Assembly (NCBI RefSeq): GCF_030035675.1
Contig: NC_084481.1
Coordinates: forward strand, 234,824,927-234,888,926
Reading direction: 5' to 3'
Origin: Rhineura floridana
Taxonomy: Eukaryota; Chordata; Lepidosauria; Squamata; Rhineuridae
Length of the DNA: 64,000 nt
Shown here: one piece after another, positions 22,150 to 34,860 of the stretch
Layout of the letters: every line of letters begins with the position of its first letter
Position numbering within the stretch: the first letter of the stretch is position 1
Position numbers and translations under genes: made by a program
The notes under the pieces: model-generated
What the model saw: the letters and a program-made list of their open reading frames with translations, nothing else
Told to the model about the DNA's origin: nothing
Databases searched by the model: none

Positions 22150-22870
22150 TCTGTCTTTTGTCTTTTTTGCAGTCCATGGCATGCGCAAAGCTCTCTTCCA
22201 ACACCACATTTCAAATGAGTTGATTGTTCTCTTACCTGCTTTTTTCACTGTCCAACTTTCACATCCATACACAGAGATTGGGAATACCATTGTCTGAATG
22301 ATCCTGACTTTGGTGTTCAGTGATACATCTTTGCATTTGAGGACCTTTTCTAGTTCTCTCAAAGCTGCCCTCCCCAGTCCTAGCCTTCTTCTGATTTCTT
22401 GACTATTGTCTCCATTTGGGTTAATGACTGTGCCGAGGTATTGATAATCCTTGACAAGTTCAATGTCCTCGTTGTCAACTTTAAAGTTGCATAAATCTTC
22501 TGTTGTCATTACTTTAGTCTTTTTGATGTTCAGCTGTAGTCCTGCTTTTGTACTTTCCTCTTTAACTTTCATCAGCATTCGTTTCAAATCATTACTGGTT
22601 TCTGCTAGTAGTATGGTATCGTCTGCATATCTTAAATTATTGATATTTCTCCCTCCCATTTTCACACCTCCTTCATCTTGGTCCAATCCTGCTTTCCGTA
22701 TGATATGTTCTGTGTATAGGTTAAACAAATAGGGTGATAAAATGCACTCCTATCTCACACCCTTTCCGATGGGTAACCAATCGGTTTCTCCATATTCTGT
22801 CCTTACAGTAGCCTCCTGTGCAGAGTATAGGTTGCTCAGATGCTGTCGCTCCCCATTTCTTTTAAATACT
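22150..22870 (-). mobile_element. BovB/RTE LINE fragment (RT palm), minus strand
   Basis: The minus-strand translation includes NINNLRYADDTILLAETSND (RT catalytic YADD), GLQLNIKKTKVM, KVRIIQTMVFPISVYGCESW and EMWCWKRALRMPWTAKKTKD. It is truncated at both ends, and its downstream end is replaced by the CR1 fragment. Confidence 0.88.
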
Positions 22871-22989
22871 TAAATTTTAAATACTCTTAAAATACTTAAA
22901 TCCATTCATTTCAAAGGGCCTACTCTGAGTAGGGTTGACAGTGGATACCGCCTATTGTTTAAACAAGTAATTTTGATTATTTATGCCCC

Positions 22990-23880
22990 ACTTTGCTTTC
23001 TGAGTGATAACCCAAAGTCCCCCGCGGTGGGGACAGTCCGGATTCCTGCGTGGTCTTCTAGAGGCAAGTTTCATCCGCCCTGGGCGAAGGGTAAAGAAAA
23101 GGGGGGGGCTCTCAGTGAGTCCGGAAGTTCAGTTCCAGACGCCACACCTTCGGCCCCTCTTGCCTTTTCTTACCTCTAGGCGAAGCGATGGGGAAGGCGC
23201 TTTGGGGGCTCAACAGCGCCGCCGCCGCCGCCGCCAAAGAGCTGGAGTCGGGGAGGGGGCGTGCAAAGGGCGCTGCAGGGAACGCGTTGCAAAGAGGGGA
23301 GGAAGAGCGCTCAGGGCTGCCTGGAAAATCCAGCCCCTGCCCCGTCCCGCATGTCTGCCCCGAGGCGGCCCCAGAGGCCATCTCTGCAGCAGCAGCAGCT
23401 CCTCTGGCAGGTGTGTGGGGCGGGGGGGGGCTTTGCATTGGGGGTGGGGGAAGGGACCCGCACCCTTGGGAACCCTACTGGGGGGAGGGGGCGACTGTCA
23501 GTCTGTCTGCTCCGCCTCCACTAGGGAGATGCACAGGAAGGGGTGGGGGGCGGAGAGAGGCATCTCCAAGAAAATGGGTCCGGCGAGAGGGCCCCACAGT
23601 TGCAGGGAACTCCGAGCCGCAGCCCGTGGGCGTCTTCGCAGCCGAAGCCCCCCCCCCGGTCCTGACCCCGCGCCCCCTCCCCGCCGCTAGGGGCGCTTGG
23701 TGGGCCCAGCGGGATCTCTACTCCTCCCCCCCCCCCGGCCCCGCCAGGGCGGACAAAGCAGAGGCAGCTCCACACAGCCCCCCCTCGCCCTAAAGGGCAG
23801 GAACATCGCTGCGGCCTTTTCTAGGGAGCAGCAGGGGCACAACCCAAGCGAGAGCATCCACCCGTCCTTGCAGACCTTCC
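22990..23880. promoter_or_regulatory. CpG island, likely promoter of the SCAN zinc-finger gene
   Basis: This is a long run of CpG-rich sequence with (GCC)n near 23218-23235 and many G/C homopolymers. It lies 1-2 kb upstream of the SCAN exon. A splice-donor-like site follows 'ctcctctggcag' at about 23410, so a non-coding first exon may end there. The open frames across it are compositional and not coding. Confidence 0.55.
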
Positions 23881-23998
23881 GGGGCTAAGAGACAGCCTGA
23901 CTCTCATATGGAGAGGCAAACGCTGGATCCTCTGGGTGGCCCTTTTTTGTCTCCTCGCTCTCCCCTTCTTATTCTGTCATGCTAGGGTTGATGGACTT

Positions 23999-24325
23999 AG
24001 GGTTGCCAGGCTCAGGGCCTCAGACTGATCCTGTATCTTTAGGAGAAGAGAAAGTCAGCCAAGTGCAGGTGTTCTTGCAACCCTGTAATGGGAAAAACCA
24101 CAAGGTGGGATTCTCCCTTCCCCCTGCACAACTTTTAAAGAAACAGAAGATCTCTTGGAGGCAGCAACCAAGTCATTCTGTATCTTTAAAAGTTGTGCAG
24201 GGGGAAGGGAGAATTCCACCTTGTGGTTTTTCCCATTACAGGGTTGCAAAAACACCTGCACTTGGCTGACTTTCTCTTCTTCTAAAGATACAGGATCAGT
24301 CTCAGGACAGGAACCTGGCAACCCT
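23999..24325. mobile_element. Fold-back MITE, nearly perfect ~150-bp arms
   Basis: It starts AGGGTTGCCAGG and ends CCTGGCAACCCT. Almost the entire 327 bp is an inverted repeat: arms share 'gatcctgtatctttaggaga', 'ttgcaaccctgtaatgggaa' and 'ttcccttccccctgcacaac', with a ~30-bp centre. A second copy lacking the outer left part lies at 50153-50385. There is no coding capacity and the family is unknown to me. Confidence 0.8.
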
Positions 24326-24457
24326 AGTCATGGCCCAGATTTTTTTCTTTGGGGGCAGGCAGATATGAAAATACTCTCCAGATGTAAGGTTTCATAAAAA
24401 GACCCCTGCATTCTAAAACAAACTTTTCATATTTAGCAGAGCCCTGGGTAAAGGGAG

Positions 24458-24655
24458 CCAGCGTGGTGTAGTGCTTAGAGCATCAGACTGGAATGTGGGA
24501 GTCCGGGGTTCAAATCCCCACTGAGCTATGAAGTTTGCTGGGTGACCAGTCTCTCAGCCTAGTCTACCTCGCAGGGTTGTTGTGAGGAAAAAGTGGAGAG
24601 GGGGAGAACTAGGTACGCCAGCTTGAGCTCTTTGGAGAGGAGGACACAAACGTAA
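24458..24655 (+). mobile_element. tRNA-derived SINE (different tail from Sauria type)
   Basis: The head 'agcgtggtgtagtgcttaga' and B box 'ggttcaaatccc' are tRNA-like. The body 'cctcgcagggttgttgtgag' and tail 'gtacgccagcttgagctctt' differ from the Sauria SINEs in the window. Confidence 0.7.
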
Positions 24656-24931
24656 TGATGATAAATAAAGATCTGGCTACACTTACAAAATACGAGTATG
24701 TTTTACAAACCCACTTATCTGAATATAATGTAGATGTACGTATGGTACAGGCAGGCTGTTTATAAAGAAACGGTGGCAGCTCTGCCTGGGGTTGGCCACA
24801 CATTTGCGTTCATTCTCTCTCTCCTGTTCCCAGGCGGACGCTCAGCACAGCTGTCCACATTGCTGACATTTATTCCAGAGGGGTTGGGGTTTTTTTGGTA
24901 GTGCAGCATAACGTTTTGACAACACCCAAAG

Positions 24932-27900
24932 ATGAAAATGGAGGAACAAGACGCCTCAGGCCACGCACAAAGGGAGGCATCGGAGGGAGCAGGAAAAGGC
25001 CTCTGTGGACTCCAGGATGCTGTAGACTGCAAGCCCAAGATGGAGGAAGAAAGGAAGCCCCCCGCAGCAATGCATTCTGGGGATGGTGAGGGGTCGCCTA
25101 GGGAAGCAGCTCCGCGTCAGGTGAAAGATGAGCCAGAAGAGGGGTTGGCCTGTCAGTGGGAATCTCAGTGGCAGGACTTCTTGAAGGCTGTGGAGCCCCC
25201 TCAGCTGGGGCCAGACATGCCACCGTCACCTGAGGAGTACGCTCCGTGGGGAGACACGAAAGCCTTCCTGGCCTCCTTTGAGCAAGTGGCTGAAGCCTGC
25301 CGGTGGCCCAGAGAAGAGTGGGTGGCTCGACTCTTGCCGGCCCTCCGTGGGGAAGCAGAGGTGGCCTTCAGCACGTTGGAGGGCAGAGACAGAGAGGACT
25401 ATGGGAAGGTGAAGATGGCCCTCTTGCGAAGAGACGCCATCAGCAGGGAGAAGAGCCGCCAGCACTTCCGACGCTTCTGCTACTGGGAGGCCAAGGGCCC
25501 ACGGGCCGCATACAGGCGACTCCAGGAGCTTTGCCGTCAGTGGCTGACGGTCGAGAGACACACCAAGGAGCAGATTCTGGAGCTGCTGATCCTGGAGCAG
25601 TTCCTGATTGTCCTGCCGCCAGAGATCCAGAGCTGGGTGAGGGAGCGTGGCCCTGAGACCTGCTCCCAGGCAGTGGCTGTGGCCGAGGATTTCCTACTCA
25701 GACAGCGAGAGGCGGAGAGACCTGGAAACCAGGTGATTTCATGTTGATGTTCCTTTGCGGCACAGGGCTCGTGGTGGACCTTAAGGGCCCTGGTCCAGAA
25801 AACACACCCTCTGTGCTTATGTTTGGGTACAGCTGCGCCCACCGTCTTGCCTGGTCCTGACAGTTACTTCCAGATTCGATATTAGGGTTGCCCCAAATCT
25901 ATATGCTCAAGTTTGCATTGTGTCCCTATTTTTCCTTCCTATAGGTAGGAGAGCCTTTTCAGGAGGCTACAAGATGCATCCGCTGAGGGCACCTGCCTTA
26001 TTTCATTTATTAGTTTGTTACTTAAATTTGCATGCTGCTTTTTCGTAAAAATATGCTCAAAGCAGCTCACAACCAAACGACAGAAGGGCAACTTTGTACA
26101 TCTTTACAATAGCAAATAGTCATTTCGAAACATAACACGACGCTTCAACATATAATTATGTTGATTATATAAACATAAAATGTTATAATGTTTATATGAT
26201 CAGCTTGAGTTATGTGTTGAATTGTTGTGTCCTGTTTCAAAACTACTATGTGGTATTATAAACAACAAACTATCCATCATTAAAACATATTAATTAATAA
26301 CAAGTGTAATAAATATTCTAATACAATCACAGGTCAACAATAACATAGACAGCAGCTATTAAAAAACCCTAGGAGCTAAAAATGTAAAGCATACAGTTTG
26401 TAACAGCTTCAGCCTCTGGTCTCCATCTAGCCAAGTTTTCCTAGTCGAAAGGCGTGAAGTTGCCTTAGATCACTCTTACCAGATCCCTCTCTACTTGGAC
26501 CAGTTGCATGTGGAGGGGGTGGGGAATAATCAGGCCCCCCCAGGAGGGTCCTACAAGGTGTATATGTTTCTAAAGGCAAATGCAGTCTGTGTTTGTGCCT
26601 CCTATGCGGCAAGTTTCGTTTAACTTGTTGCTGATTTTATTGTAATTTTATTGTAATATTGTATTTTAATCTTGTTTTGTTCACCGCCCAGAGAGCTATT
26701 CGCTATGGGCGGTTTAAAAATGAAATAAATGAAATGAAATGAAAATGAAGTGCAGGCTGTGAGAGAGAACTGGGCCTTCAGAGCAAAGGTTTCCTGGTCT
26801 GAAAGGGTTCCTTGCTGCTGTTGCAGGTGGCATTTGAGGAGGTGGCTGTGAATTTCTCTGAGGCAGAACGTACTCCAGCTGGTATGGAACAGGGGTTGCT
26901 GTATATTGAAACGAAGGAGGAGGAGGAGGCCTGCATGTTGGGTAAGATGGGATCCCTCACGCCTGAGTTCCTGCTGGTCTGATTTCAGCAGGAGTCCCTC
27001 CTTTCTCTTCAGAAAGCTCAGGAGATGCTCTAACCTTAGAATAGCCAGGCTTTTTTTGGGGGGGGGGTGTTTCTAAGTAAACAGAGTGGGGGCAGGAAGA
27101 CAGTCCGGAAACACTTCAGGGTTTTGTCCAGGGCCCTAGAAAGTGCTCCTTTCCTGCTGTTCCTTCTGTTTCCTCTGGTGTTCCAGTTGCAGGGAGTGTG
27201 CACGCATCAAGGCTGCCCTGAGATGCCCCAGTCCCTCAGGGTAGCCGGGGCTAGAGAGTGGCCTGACACCTCTGCAAGCCAGCACCACCAAGATATTTAC
27301 CCAGCTCTGCTGCGACCTCTCGGCACTCAGAAATCAGAAGCTCCACCACTGCCGAGAGGCCCCGGGTTGACCTGGAGAGACCGGCTGGCCTCAGCATGGG
27401 AAGCGGGTGCGAGGAGAGGTCAGGGCTGCCTGTCAGAGGCAAAAACATACAGAGGCCGCAAGGAGAGGAGGCAGAAACTGGCAAAGTACCAAAATGGAAC
27501 CGCTGCTGCCTGGCCTAGCAATCTAATGCAGCATAGCGCAACAGGCAGCTGCTGTTGTTGAAGGAACGTGGAGGAGCCAGCAGCAAGTCTGCCCCGGGGC
27601 TTCCATCAGAAATGAGCCCGAGGGGCTGGGAGAGCTGGAAGAAGAGAGCTCTACCCACCTGGCTGTTCCTTGCAATAAAAAGATGCATACCTGTATTACT
27701 GATCTCTTGTCCATGAGTCCTGGGGGGGGGGGAGGGATATAGACTTTACAGGGTGGCTCGCACTCAGCCAGTGATTAACCCAGACTGCAGGTAGCAGAGA
27801 GGCATTTGATCGCTTTTAGCTTGTTTATGGTAAGATACCGAGGGCAAGACGCTTGTGTATTCTCTTTTGTCTTGCTCAGAGTTGAGATTCTTAGAAAAAC

Positions 27901-28773
27901 AGGCCCCTCGCAGCTCCCTCTGTGATCTTGCTCCTGCTGTTCCTTTGAAGGGAATGTGTTCTCACTGTCTATCATCTGAATTGTTTTTATTCCCCTATTT
28001 TCAAATTCTTATTTTTTTTCCTCTAGCACAGGGAATGAGTCATTTGGGATTATCTCATTTCTTAAGCAGGCAAAGAGTGGATGACCATACATGAGAGGGA
28101 GAGATTCGCGGCAGAAGATTCAGACCAAGCAGGGTCACGTGGGGTGTCCGTGTGGAAAGCGGAAGATGATGTGCCCCAGTGTTGCTTGCAGGAAAATGCT
28201 TCAGTCAGTCAGGAGAGTCAGCTCAGGACCTTCACAGGGGGTGATGCAGATGGATCTGTACCTTATGGGGGAGATTACAAGACCCTTATTGTAACTGCAG
28301 TCCAGACAGAAATTGGCACTGGGAAGAAACGGAATCCTTGCAGAGCTCACGGGAAAAGTTTTGGTCAGAGCTCCAGCATGCTTAAGAGCCGGCGTACAGG
28401 AGGAAAAGCACACAAGTGCTTGGTTTGTGGGAAATTCTTTCTTTCCAGCTCAAAGCTCATCATTCACCAGAGGACCCACACTGGGGAGAAGCCGTATGAA
28501 TGTTCATCTTGTGGGAAAACATTCCGGTCCAGCTCAGTGCTTTACCGTCACCAGAGGATCCACACTGGAGAGAAGCCGCATAAATGCCCTGTCTGCGGGA
28601 GGAGATTCAGTAGCAATTCAAACCTTAATCGACATCAGAGAATCCACACAGGGGAGAAACCGTACAAGTGTTCGGAATGTGGGAAAAGCTTCATCCAGAG
28701 AGCCAACCTGAATAAGCATCATAAAATCCACACGGTGGATGGGAAGAGTGGGGAAAATTTCAGTATGAGCTGA
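24932..28773 (+). CDS. SCAN / KRAB-like / C2H2 zinc-finger protein, 3 coding exons
   Basis: Exons are 24932-25732, 26827-26941 and 28070-28773. GT/AG borders join in compatible phases (0, then 1) to 1620 nt, or 539 aa. The start [10 protein letters not shown] is the usual opening of lizard SCAN proteins. Residues ~80-170 ([14 protein letters not shown] ... [12 protein letters not shown]) precede a SCAN domain at ~172-258 ([32 protein letters not shown]). Exon 2 reads [15 protein letters not shown], a KRAB-A box that soon loses the consensus. Exon 3 has one degenerate finger (~394-415) and four good C2H2 fingers (~420-526) with TGEKP linkers. It is likely a nuclear DNA-binding regulator; its target is unknown. 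AATAAA at 29108 may end the mRNA. An extra small exon between KRAB and fingers is possible. No named orthologue is claimed. Confidence 0.87.
25733..26826. other. Intron of the zinc-finger gene with L2-like tails
   Basis: About 26010-26100 resembles a LINE 3'UTR tail ('catgctgctttttcgtaaaa'). About 26590-26745 is an L2-like 3' end ('tcaccgcccagagagctatt', 'atgggcggtttaaaaatgaa') followed by (AAATG)n. No exon was recognised here. Confidence 0.5.
26942..28069. other. Second intron of the zinc-finger gene; possible alternative exon
   Basis: A good acceptor-like pyrimidine tract ends at 'ttccag' near 27186. It is followed by open sequence and an AATAAA near 27674, so an alternative terminal exon could exist. 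The encoded stretch resembles nothing I know, so it is not called. Confidence 0.3.
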
Positions 28774-29500
28774 AACCTCACTGTGTGTGACATGTTTGAG
28801 CACATGAGAAAGCCATTTAAAAGATGGGATTGTGCAAAGACACGTTTCAGAGGATTATTTCAGAAAAGGACACACAAAGTAATCCCTGCCATCAATTTGT
28901 CAAACAATCCCAGAGGTCTCTTGAACTGCTTCCTGTTCTGGATGCTTTGATGAAGTGTAGGATATAGCATGGGGACAAGGGGGGGCACAACAGTGAGTGC
29001 TATCCACTTACAGCTTACAGTTGCTGACTATTTGGGAGCATGGCTGGCAAGATTCACCTTGTGACTTTTTGCATGAAGACATTTGCATCCGCTTGCATTA
29101 GCTGTCTAATAAATGAGGCCTTGGTTTGGGTGCAATACAAGATTGACAGCTGCCAGGCATGGTCTATTTTTGGCAGTGTTTGGGGCTATATTGTATGCCA
29201 TTATGGCATAAAAGTGAGATATTTTAGGTGTAAAAATGTAATTTCAGCTGCACCCTGAATGGGAAAAATACTTCTTTTTACATACTTTTTCCTATTTTAA
29301 TACTGTCTTTCTTCAAAATGTCACCCAAGGCAGTTCAGAGTCTAAACAAGTTCCTCTTTTTTTGAGCGAAAGAGAGGAGCCCACCAATAACATGGAAAAA
29401 AGCAACAGGCAAAGTCAGTGGTCGATGCAATTGCAATGTAACCAATAGTTCCCAACGTGTTTCAGTATTTAAATCTGGGAAAATCATCCAGCAGTTAGAT
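28774..29500 (+). other. Zinc-finger gene 3'UTR and flank
   Basis: Sequence after the stop codon, with AATAAA at 29108-29113 as the first clear poly(A) signal. Nothing else was recognised. Confidence 0.4.
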
Positions 29501-29504
29501 AAGG

Positions 29505-29700
29505 GAAGACTGCTGCTCAGTGGCAGAGCTCCTGCTTTGCATGCAGCAGGTCCCAAGTTCAATCCCTGGCGTCTCTACACAGGGCTGGGAATAGACTCCC
29601 TGCCTGAAACCCTGGAGAACTGCTGCGAGTCCCTGTAGACAGTACTGGTCTAGGTGGGCCAGTGGGTCTGATTCAGTATAGGGCAGCTTCCTGGACATGA
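29505..29700 (+). mobile_element. tRNA-derived SINE (second type)
   Basis: The tRNA-like head 'gctcagtggcagagctcctg' has a B box 'agttcaatccctgg'. It is followed by 'ctgcctgaaaccctggagaa' and the end 'cagtatagggcagcttcctg'. The same family gives pieces at about 40740-40850, 42830-42997, 44020-44100 and 49615-49755. Confidence 0.7.
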
Positions 29701-30116
29701 AATTGAGGGAGTCTCCAGAGATCTAGAAGGCTGCTCAGGGACACAGCTCTTCAGTGAATGAAATATTAGATGGATGCAGCAGCTTCTCTATTGATGTGAA
29801 CACTTCCCCCTGACAGATGTTCATGCAGTATGTGTCAGGAACTATTTATTAAATTGCAGTTGCAGCTTACCCAGTCATATTTTTTCCTCGTGGTTTGACT
29901 ACAGTTTCACTTTAAAAGCTTCCGTGTGACCTCTAAGAATGTTGTTTTTAAAACAATGGATTGTCTACTCTGAGTGGGATTAATGCGGCTGCAGCCCAGT
30001 GTTTCTGACCTACTTTTTAAAATAACCCTAGAGCTTAGATAGGCAGCCTATCTGCCAACACAGGATACAAGTGGCAGCCATGAACTGTTACCCTAAAGTG
30101 GATGATATACTACGGC

Positions 30117-30392
30117 AAGGAAGGGGAGCCTGTGACCCTCCAGGTGTTGTTCATCTTCCATCAGCCCCAACCAGCATGGCCTATGTCAGGAGCGGGAAAC
30201 CATTGGCTCTTCAGACATTGCTGAACTACTACTCTCATCAGGCCCAGCAAGCATGGCCAATGGACAGGGATGATGGGAGTTGTAGTTCAGCAACATCTGG
30301 AGGGCCAAAGGATCCAGACACCTGGCCTATTGTCAGGGATGATGGTCCAACAAAATCTGAAGGGCCACAGATTCCTCACCCCTGTACTAAGG
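30117..30392. mobile_element. Pair of diverged hAT-like MITEs
   Basis: Two or three partial copies of the 'gatgggagttgtagttcagc' / 'ggagggccacagattcctca' family lie side by side. Terminal motifs 'aaggggagcctgtgaccctc' and 'gattcctcacccctg' bound the block. Individual limits are uncertain. Confidence 0.5.
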
Positions 30393-31185
30393 GAAACCAA
30401 AAGTGAGCCTTCTAAAATCAGAAGTGATTGGTGGTGGGACGGGGGAAGAGAGAAAAGCATAGGAATGTGGTAGTGGTGAACTTCCCAGGGACACCTGGGT
30501 GGCCAGAGCTGGTGATGGACTGGATGGATGTTGGCCTGCTGCTGGAAAGCAGTTCTTTGATTCTCCTTTGGAAGGGGCATTTTCATTAGTCCTCTACCAA
30601 CAGAATAATCCTATCTCTGGAGCAAAGCACCAACAAGGCCCAGTTCAAATGAGCAAGGACTGGACTCGCTGAACATTTTATCTTAATGAGAATTGGTTGA
30701 AATAACTGGTTGGTTGGTTTCCTCCAAAGAAGGGTTTCCAGTCCCCAAATATAACCAATTCTCACCCAAGGATGATCCGAAGGATAGAAATCTGCAGGTA
30801 GCTCTTTCAATGTGTGGTTGGCTCCTTTGTTGTCTGCGAATTGTAAGGGATCTGTGGTGGGGCAGGGTGAACTAGTGGATCCTTCATTCTATTATACATA
30901 GGTTAGGCTTACATGGCTAGGTGGAGTCATTGGGTGCCAGAGACAGGAAAACATACTTCTTTCAAGGGAAGTTCTCATTGTCAAGGAGAAACCCGGTGGC
31001 AAGAGGAAGGAGAGAACAAAATCCACAACTTGCTTCCTAGGAGGGCCTCGCTAGGTAAAAGGTGTGACCAGCCACCCTCTGTGGGGAGAAAGGCCCAGAC
31101 AACAACACACATAATTTAAGAGTGGACTGACTGGGGCTTTGTTTCCCCCCCTTGGGCTCTTATGGGATTCTTCTTCTCTTTATTC

Positions 31186-31740
<555 letters not shown>

Positions 31741-32550
31741 CACAAAAGGGGAAAACACCCTATAGGCTGAGGTCAACAGATGGGGGGGGAGTATTTTCAG
31801 TAACCCAGTTTTATGAGGCAGGGAAAGTAGTTATATGACAAAGGGCCTTTTAAGTGTTCACCCCTGATATGTGGAACGTTCCATCTAAGGTTCTGTAAAT
31901 CACTGGTGGGTTTGATTGTGTATTTTTCATGGGTGGTTTTGACTGAATTACTTTCATTATTTGAATAATTTAATTATATACTTTTATGTAAATTGTTTCT
32001 GGGATCCTTCTGGATTGAAAAGTTAAGTCAGTAGATATATAAAAATACAACATAGGAAAAATCAGATAAATTGAGCTTTTTGCACTGACAAAGCAATTTC
32101 AGTCTTCATCTTGTTAGAAGGCAGGGCCTCCTACGAGCAAATACCCTGTAGGAATGGTTCAATTTTAGAAAATGTTTTTGTGTGAATGGTGCCTAGTTTT
32201 ATATCATGGAAACTATATAAGTTATGGTGGAGGAAATATGAATCAATACAGAGAAGAAACTGATGAAGAGAAATATTTCAAAAGCATCTTTTCCACCATC
32301 ATCTAATTGATTTGTGAATTGGTACACAAAAAGTTTCATCCCAAAATGTATTTAACATGAACAAATAAAATGCAAAACATTTATTTGTTTAAGCCCATTT
32401 ATGAATTACTTTCTGTGAAACATCTCAAAGCAATTAAAATAGTAATATCAGCAGTAAAAATATATGACATTTTCCTGTATAAAAACAAGACAATTTGATA
32501 TATAAAATAATTCAATATATAAAAAACAATTCACATCCAGTGCAGATACA
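31741..32550. other. AT-rich flank, nothing recognised
   Basis: No gene, RNA or clear repeat family was recognised. Confidence 0.4.
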
Positions 32551-32552
32551 GT

Positions 32553-33175
32553 TGTTGTTATGTGCCTTCAGGTTGATTATGACTTATGGCAACCCTATGA
32601 ATCAGTGACCTCCAGTAGCATCTGTTATAAACCAGATCTTGTAAGTTCAGGTCTGTGGCTTCCTTTATGGAATCAATTCATCTCTTGTTTGGCCTTCCTC
32701 TTTTTCTACTCCTGTTTTTCCCAGCATTATGGTCTTTTCTAGTGAATCATGTCTTTTCATTATGTGTCCAAAGTATGATAACCTCAGTTTCATCATTTTA
32801 GCTTCTAGTGATAGTTCTGGTTTAATTTGTTCTAACACCCAGTTATTTGTCTTTTTTGCAGTCCATGGTATCCGCAAAGCTCTCCTCAAACACCACATTT
32901 CAAATGAGCTGATTTTTCTCTTATCCGCCTTTTTCACTGTCCAACTTTCACATCCATCCATAGAGATCGGGAATACCATGGTCTGAATGATCCTGACTTT
33001 GGTATTCAGTGATACATCTTGAGGACCTTTTCTAGTTCTCTCATAGCTGCCCTCCCCAGTCCTAGCCTTCTTCTGATTTCTTGACTGTTGTCTCCATTTT
33101 GGTTAAGGACTGTGGTTAAGGACTTTGGTTAAGGATAATCCTTGACAAGTTCAATGTCCTCAATGGTACTTGTCT
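32553..33175 (-). mobile_element. BovB/RTE LINE 3' end, minus strand
   Basis: Minus-strand translation shows MVFPISMDGCESWTVKKADK, LRRALRIPWTAKKTNNW, PELSLEAKMMKLRLSYFGHI and LEKTIMLGKTG. The 3' tail lies at about 32553 ('gttgttatgtgccttcaggt'). It is 5'-truncated and shares a long stretch with the copy at 11348. Confidence 0.85.
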
Positions 33176-33389
33176 AGTAGGTAACAGAAGGGGGTTGGTT
33201 CGAAAGCTTAGGTGACTCTATCCTAAAGGCCTGATTCTTCCATAACATGGAACAGGCCTCCTGATGAGATGGTATCTGCAGGACGCCTTCTCCTGCAGAG
33301 CACAGTGGTCAGTTGGGTATATAAGGGCTGAGATTATCTTTTAGGTATCCTGGTCTGACGGGAGCTGTGGAGGATCCGGTTCAGAACAA

Positions 33390-33745
33390 ATCCTCCCCAC
33401 CGCCTGCCGGTAGGATAAAGACAAAAAATGACAGTAGAACTCATGAACATCCCACTGAATATTGGAAGATTCTGGACATACAAAAGAAAGCACGTCTTTG
33501 CATAATTAAACTGCAGAATTTACTCCCACAAGAGGCAGTAATGGCCACCAACTTGGGTTTCTTGGAGGATATGGCTACTAGCCATGATGGCTATGCTCTG
33601 CCTCCTTGGTTGGAGGCAGTATGTTTCTGAATACCAGTTGCTGGGAATGGCAGGAGAGTGTATCTGATTGGCCACTATGTGCACAGGATGCTGAACTAGA
33701 TGGGCCATTGGCCTGATCCGGCAGGCCCTTCTGTACAGAACCAGC
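33390..33745 (+). mobile_element. CR1-like LINE 3' end
   Basis: The C-terminal motif 'cagaatttactcccacaaga' (NLLPQEAVMATNL) is followed by the tail 'ggctactagccatgatggct ... gatgggccattggcctgatc'. Related tails occur at 19690, 34635, 43238, 51140, 58321, 59310 and 63595. Confidence 0.75.
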
Positions 33746-34634
33746 ACCATGAATTTAGCCAGCAGCTAATTGGCAGCCAGTGCAATTCTTTCAGCAGCAG
33801 CATAAGATCGTCTGTCCGCTGAGCAGTCAAGCTGCTGCATTTTGCAGCAGCTGCAGTTTCCGGGCGAGCCCCATGTGCAGCTTTACAGAAAGCTCATTGC
33901 AGTAGTTCCATCACATGGACCACAGTGCTGAGGCTATTCTGGTCCAGAAACGGCTAGAGCTGCCTTACCCGCCAAAGCTGGGGAAAAGGCATGAAATACT
34001 GAGACTACCTATTAAGGCGACACAAAATGCATGAAGTACAATATAACATTTACACATAATTCCACGTGGCACCAATGAGGTCCTAAACACGGTTAAGAAC
34101 ACAATATTATAGTCAAGATCCATCCCCGATTGGTGGGCTGTGGTGGCGTTTCCAGGGACACTGGGTGGCTGTGTCTTGTCATTTCCCCATCATTTTTGTA
34201 TTTTCTACCTGTGTAGAACTCCTGGGCTGAGCATGCAATGGATATGGCAACTGTTCTGCTGGCATAGCGGGGCGATAAAACTGCTCCCAGGATAATGTGA
34301 GTATAAAATTGCTCTGTGTAACTCCTGCTAATGAGTGAAAGGTGAGATACAATACAGACTCAAAATTCACTGGACCAAAGCTGGATTAAAGGTTAGAATG
34401 CTCAAATGCTACCAGCTGTGAAGACTTGTATGAAATGAGGGAGCTCATTGTGGTAGTTTGAACGGTATAGTCTTTGATTAAGGTATAGTCCAGTGGAGTG
34501 AGCGTGGAATCTGTTTCACACATCAGCACCATGTGGTATATGTGGATGTTGTACTTTGTGTCACTGTAATAGGTAGTCAAATACCAGTTTATACTGTGTG
34601 ATATTACACGCTTAATTCATGAAAGATAAGGCAA

Positions 34635-34860
34635 TCAATCAATGGCTACTGGTCACAAGGGCTGTGTTCTACCACCACTGTTGGGAGGCGGTATGCTTCT
34701 GAATGCCAGTTGCTGGAAATCACAAGTGGGCGCCCTGTTGCATCCTGCTTGTGGGCTTCCCTTTGGGGCATCTAGCTGGCAAATGGGAGAACAGGATGCT
34801 GGACCACATGAGCCAATGGCCTGATCAAGCAGGCTCTCGTTGGTTCATGTTAGATACATT
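34635..34860 (+). mobile_element. CR1-like LINE 3' tail
   Basis: Only the terminal 3'UTR ('atgcttctgaatgccagttg', 'aacaggatgctggacc', 'ctgatcaagcaggctctc') is present. Confidence 0.65.

Noticed and set aside
23004-23793. Open frames of 200-228 codons in the CpG island
   Set aside because: Overlapping frames with Gly/Pro/Arg/Ala-rich, low-complexity products are typical of CpG islands. No domain was seen.
27067-27561. 164-codon frame in the zinc-finger gene's second intron
   Set aside because: It is possibly an alternative exon, but the product resembles no family, the frame has no supporting donor, and the splice phase was not shown to fit. Noted only as a possibility.
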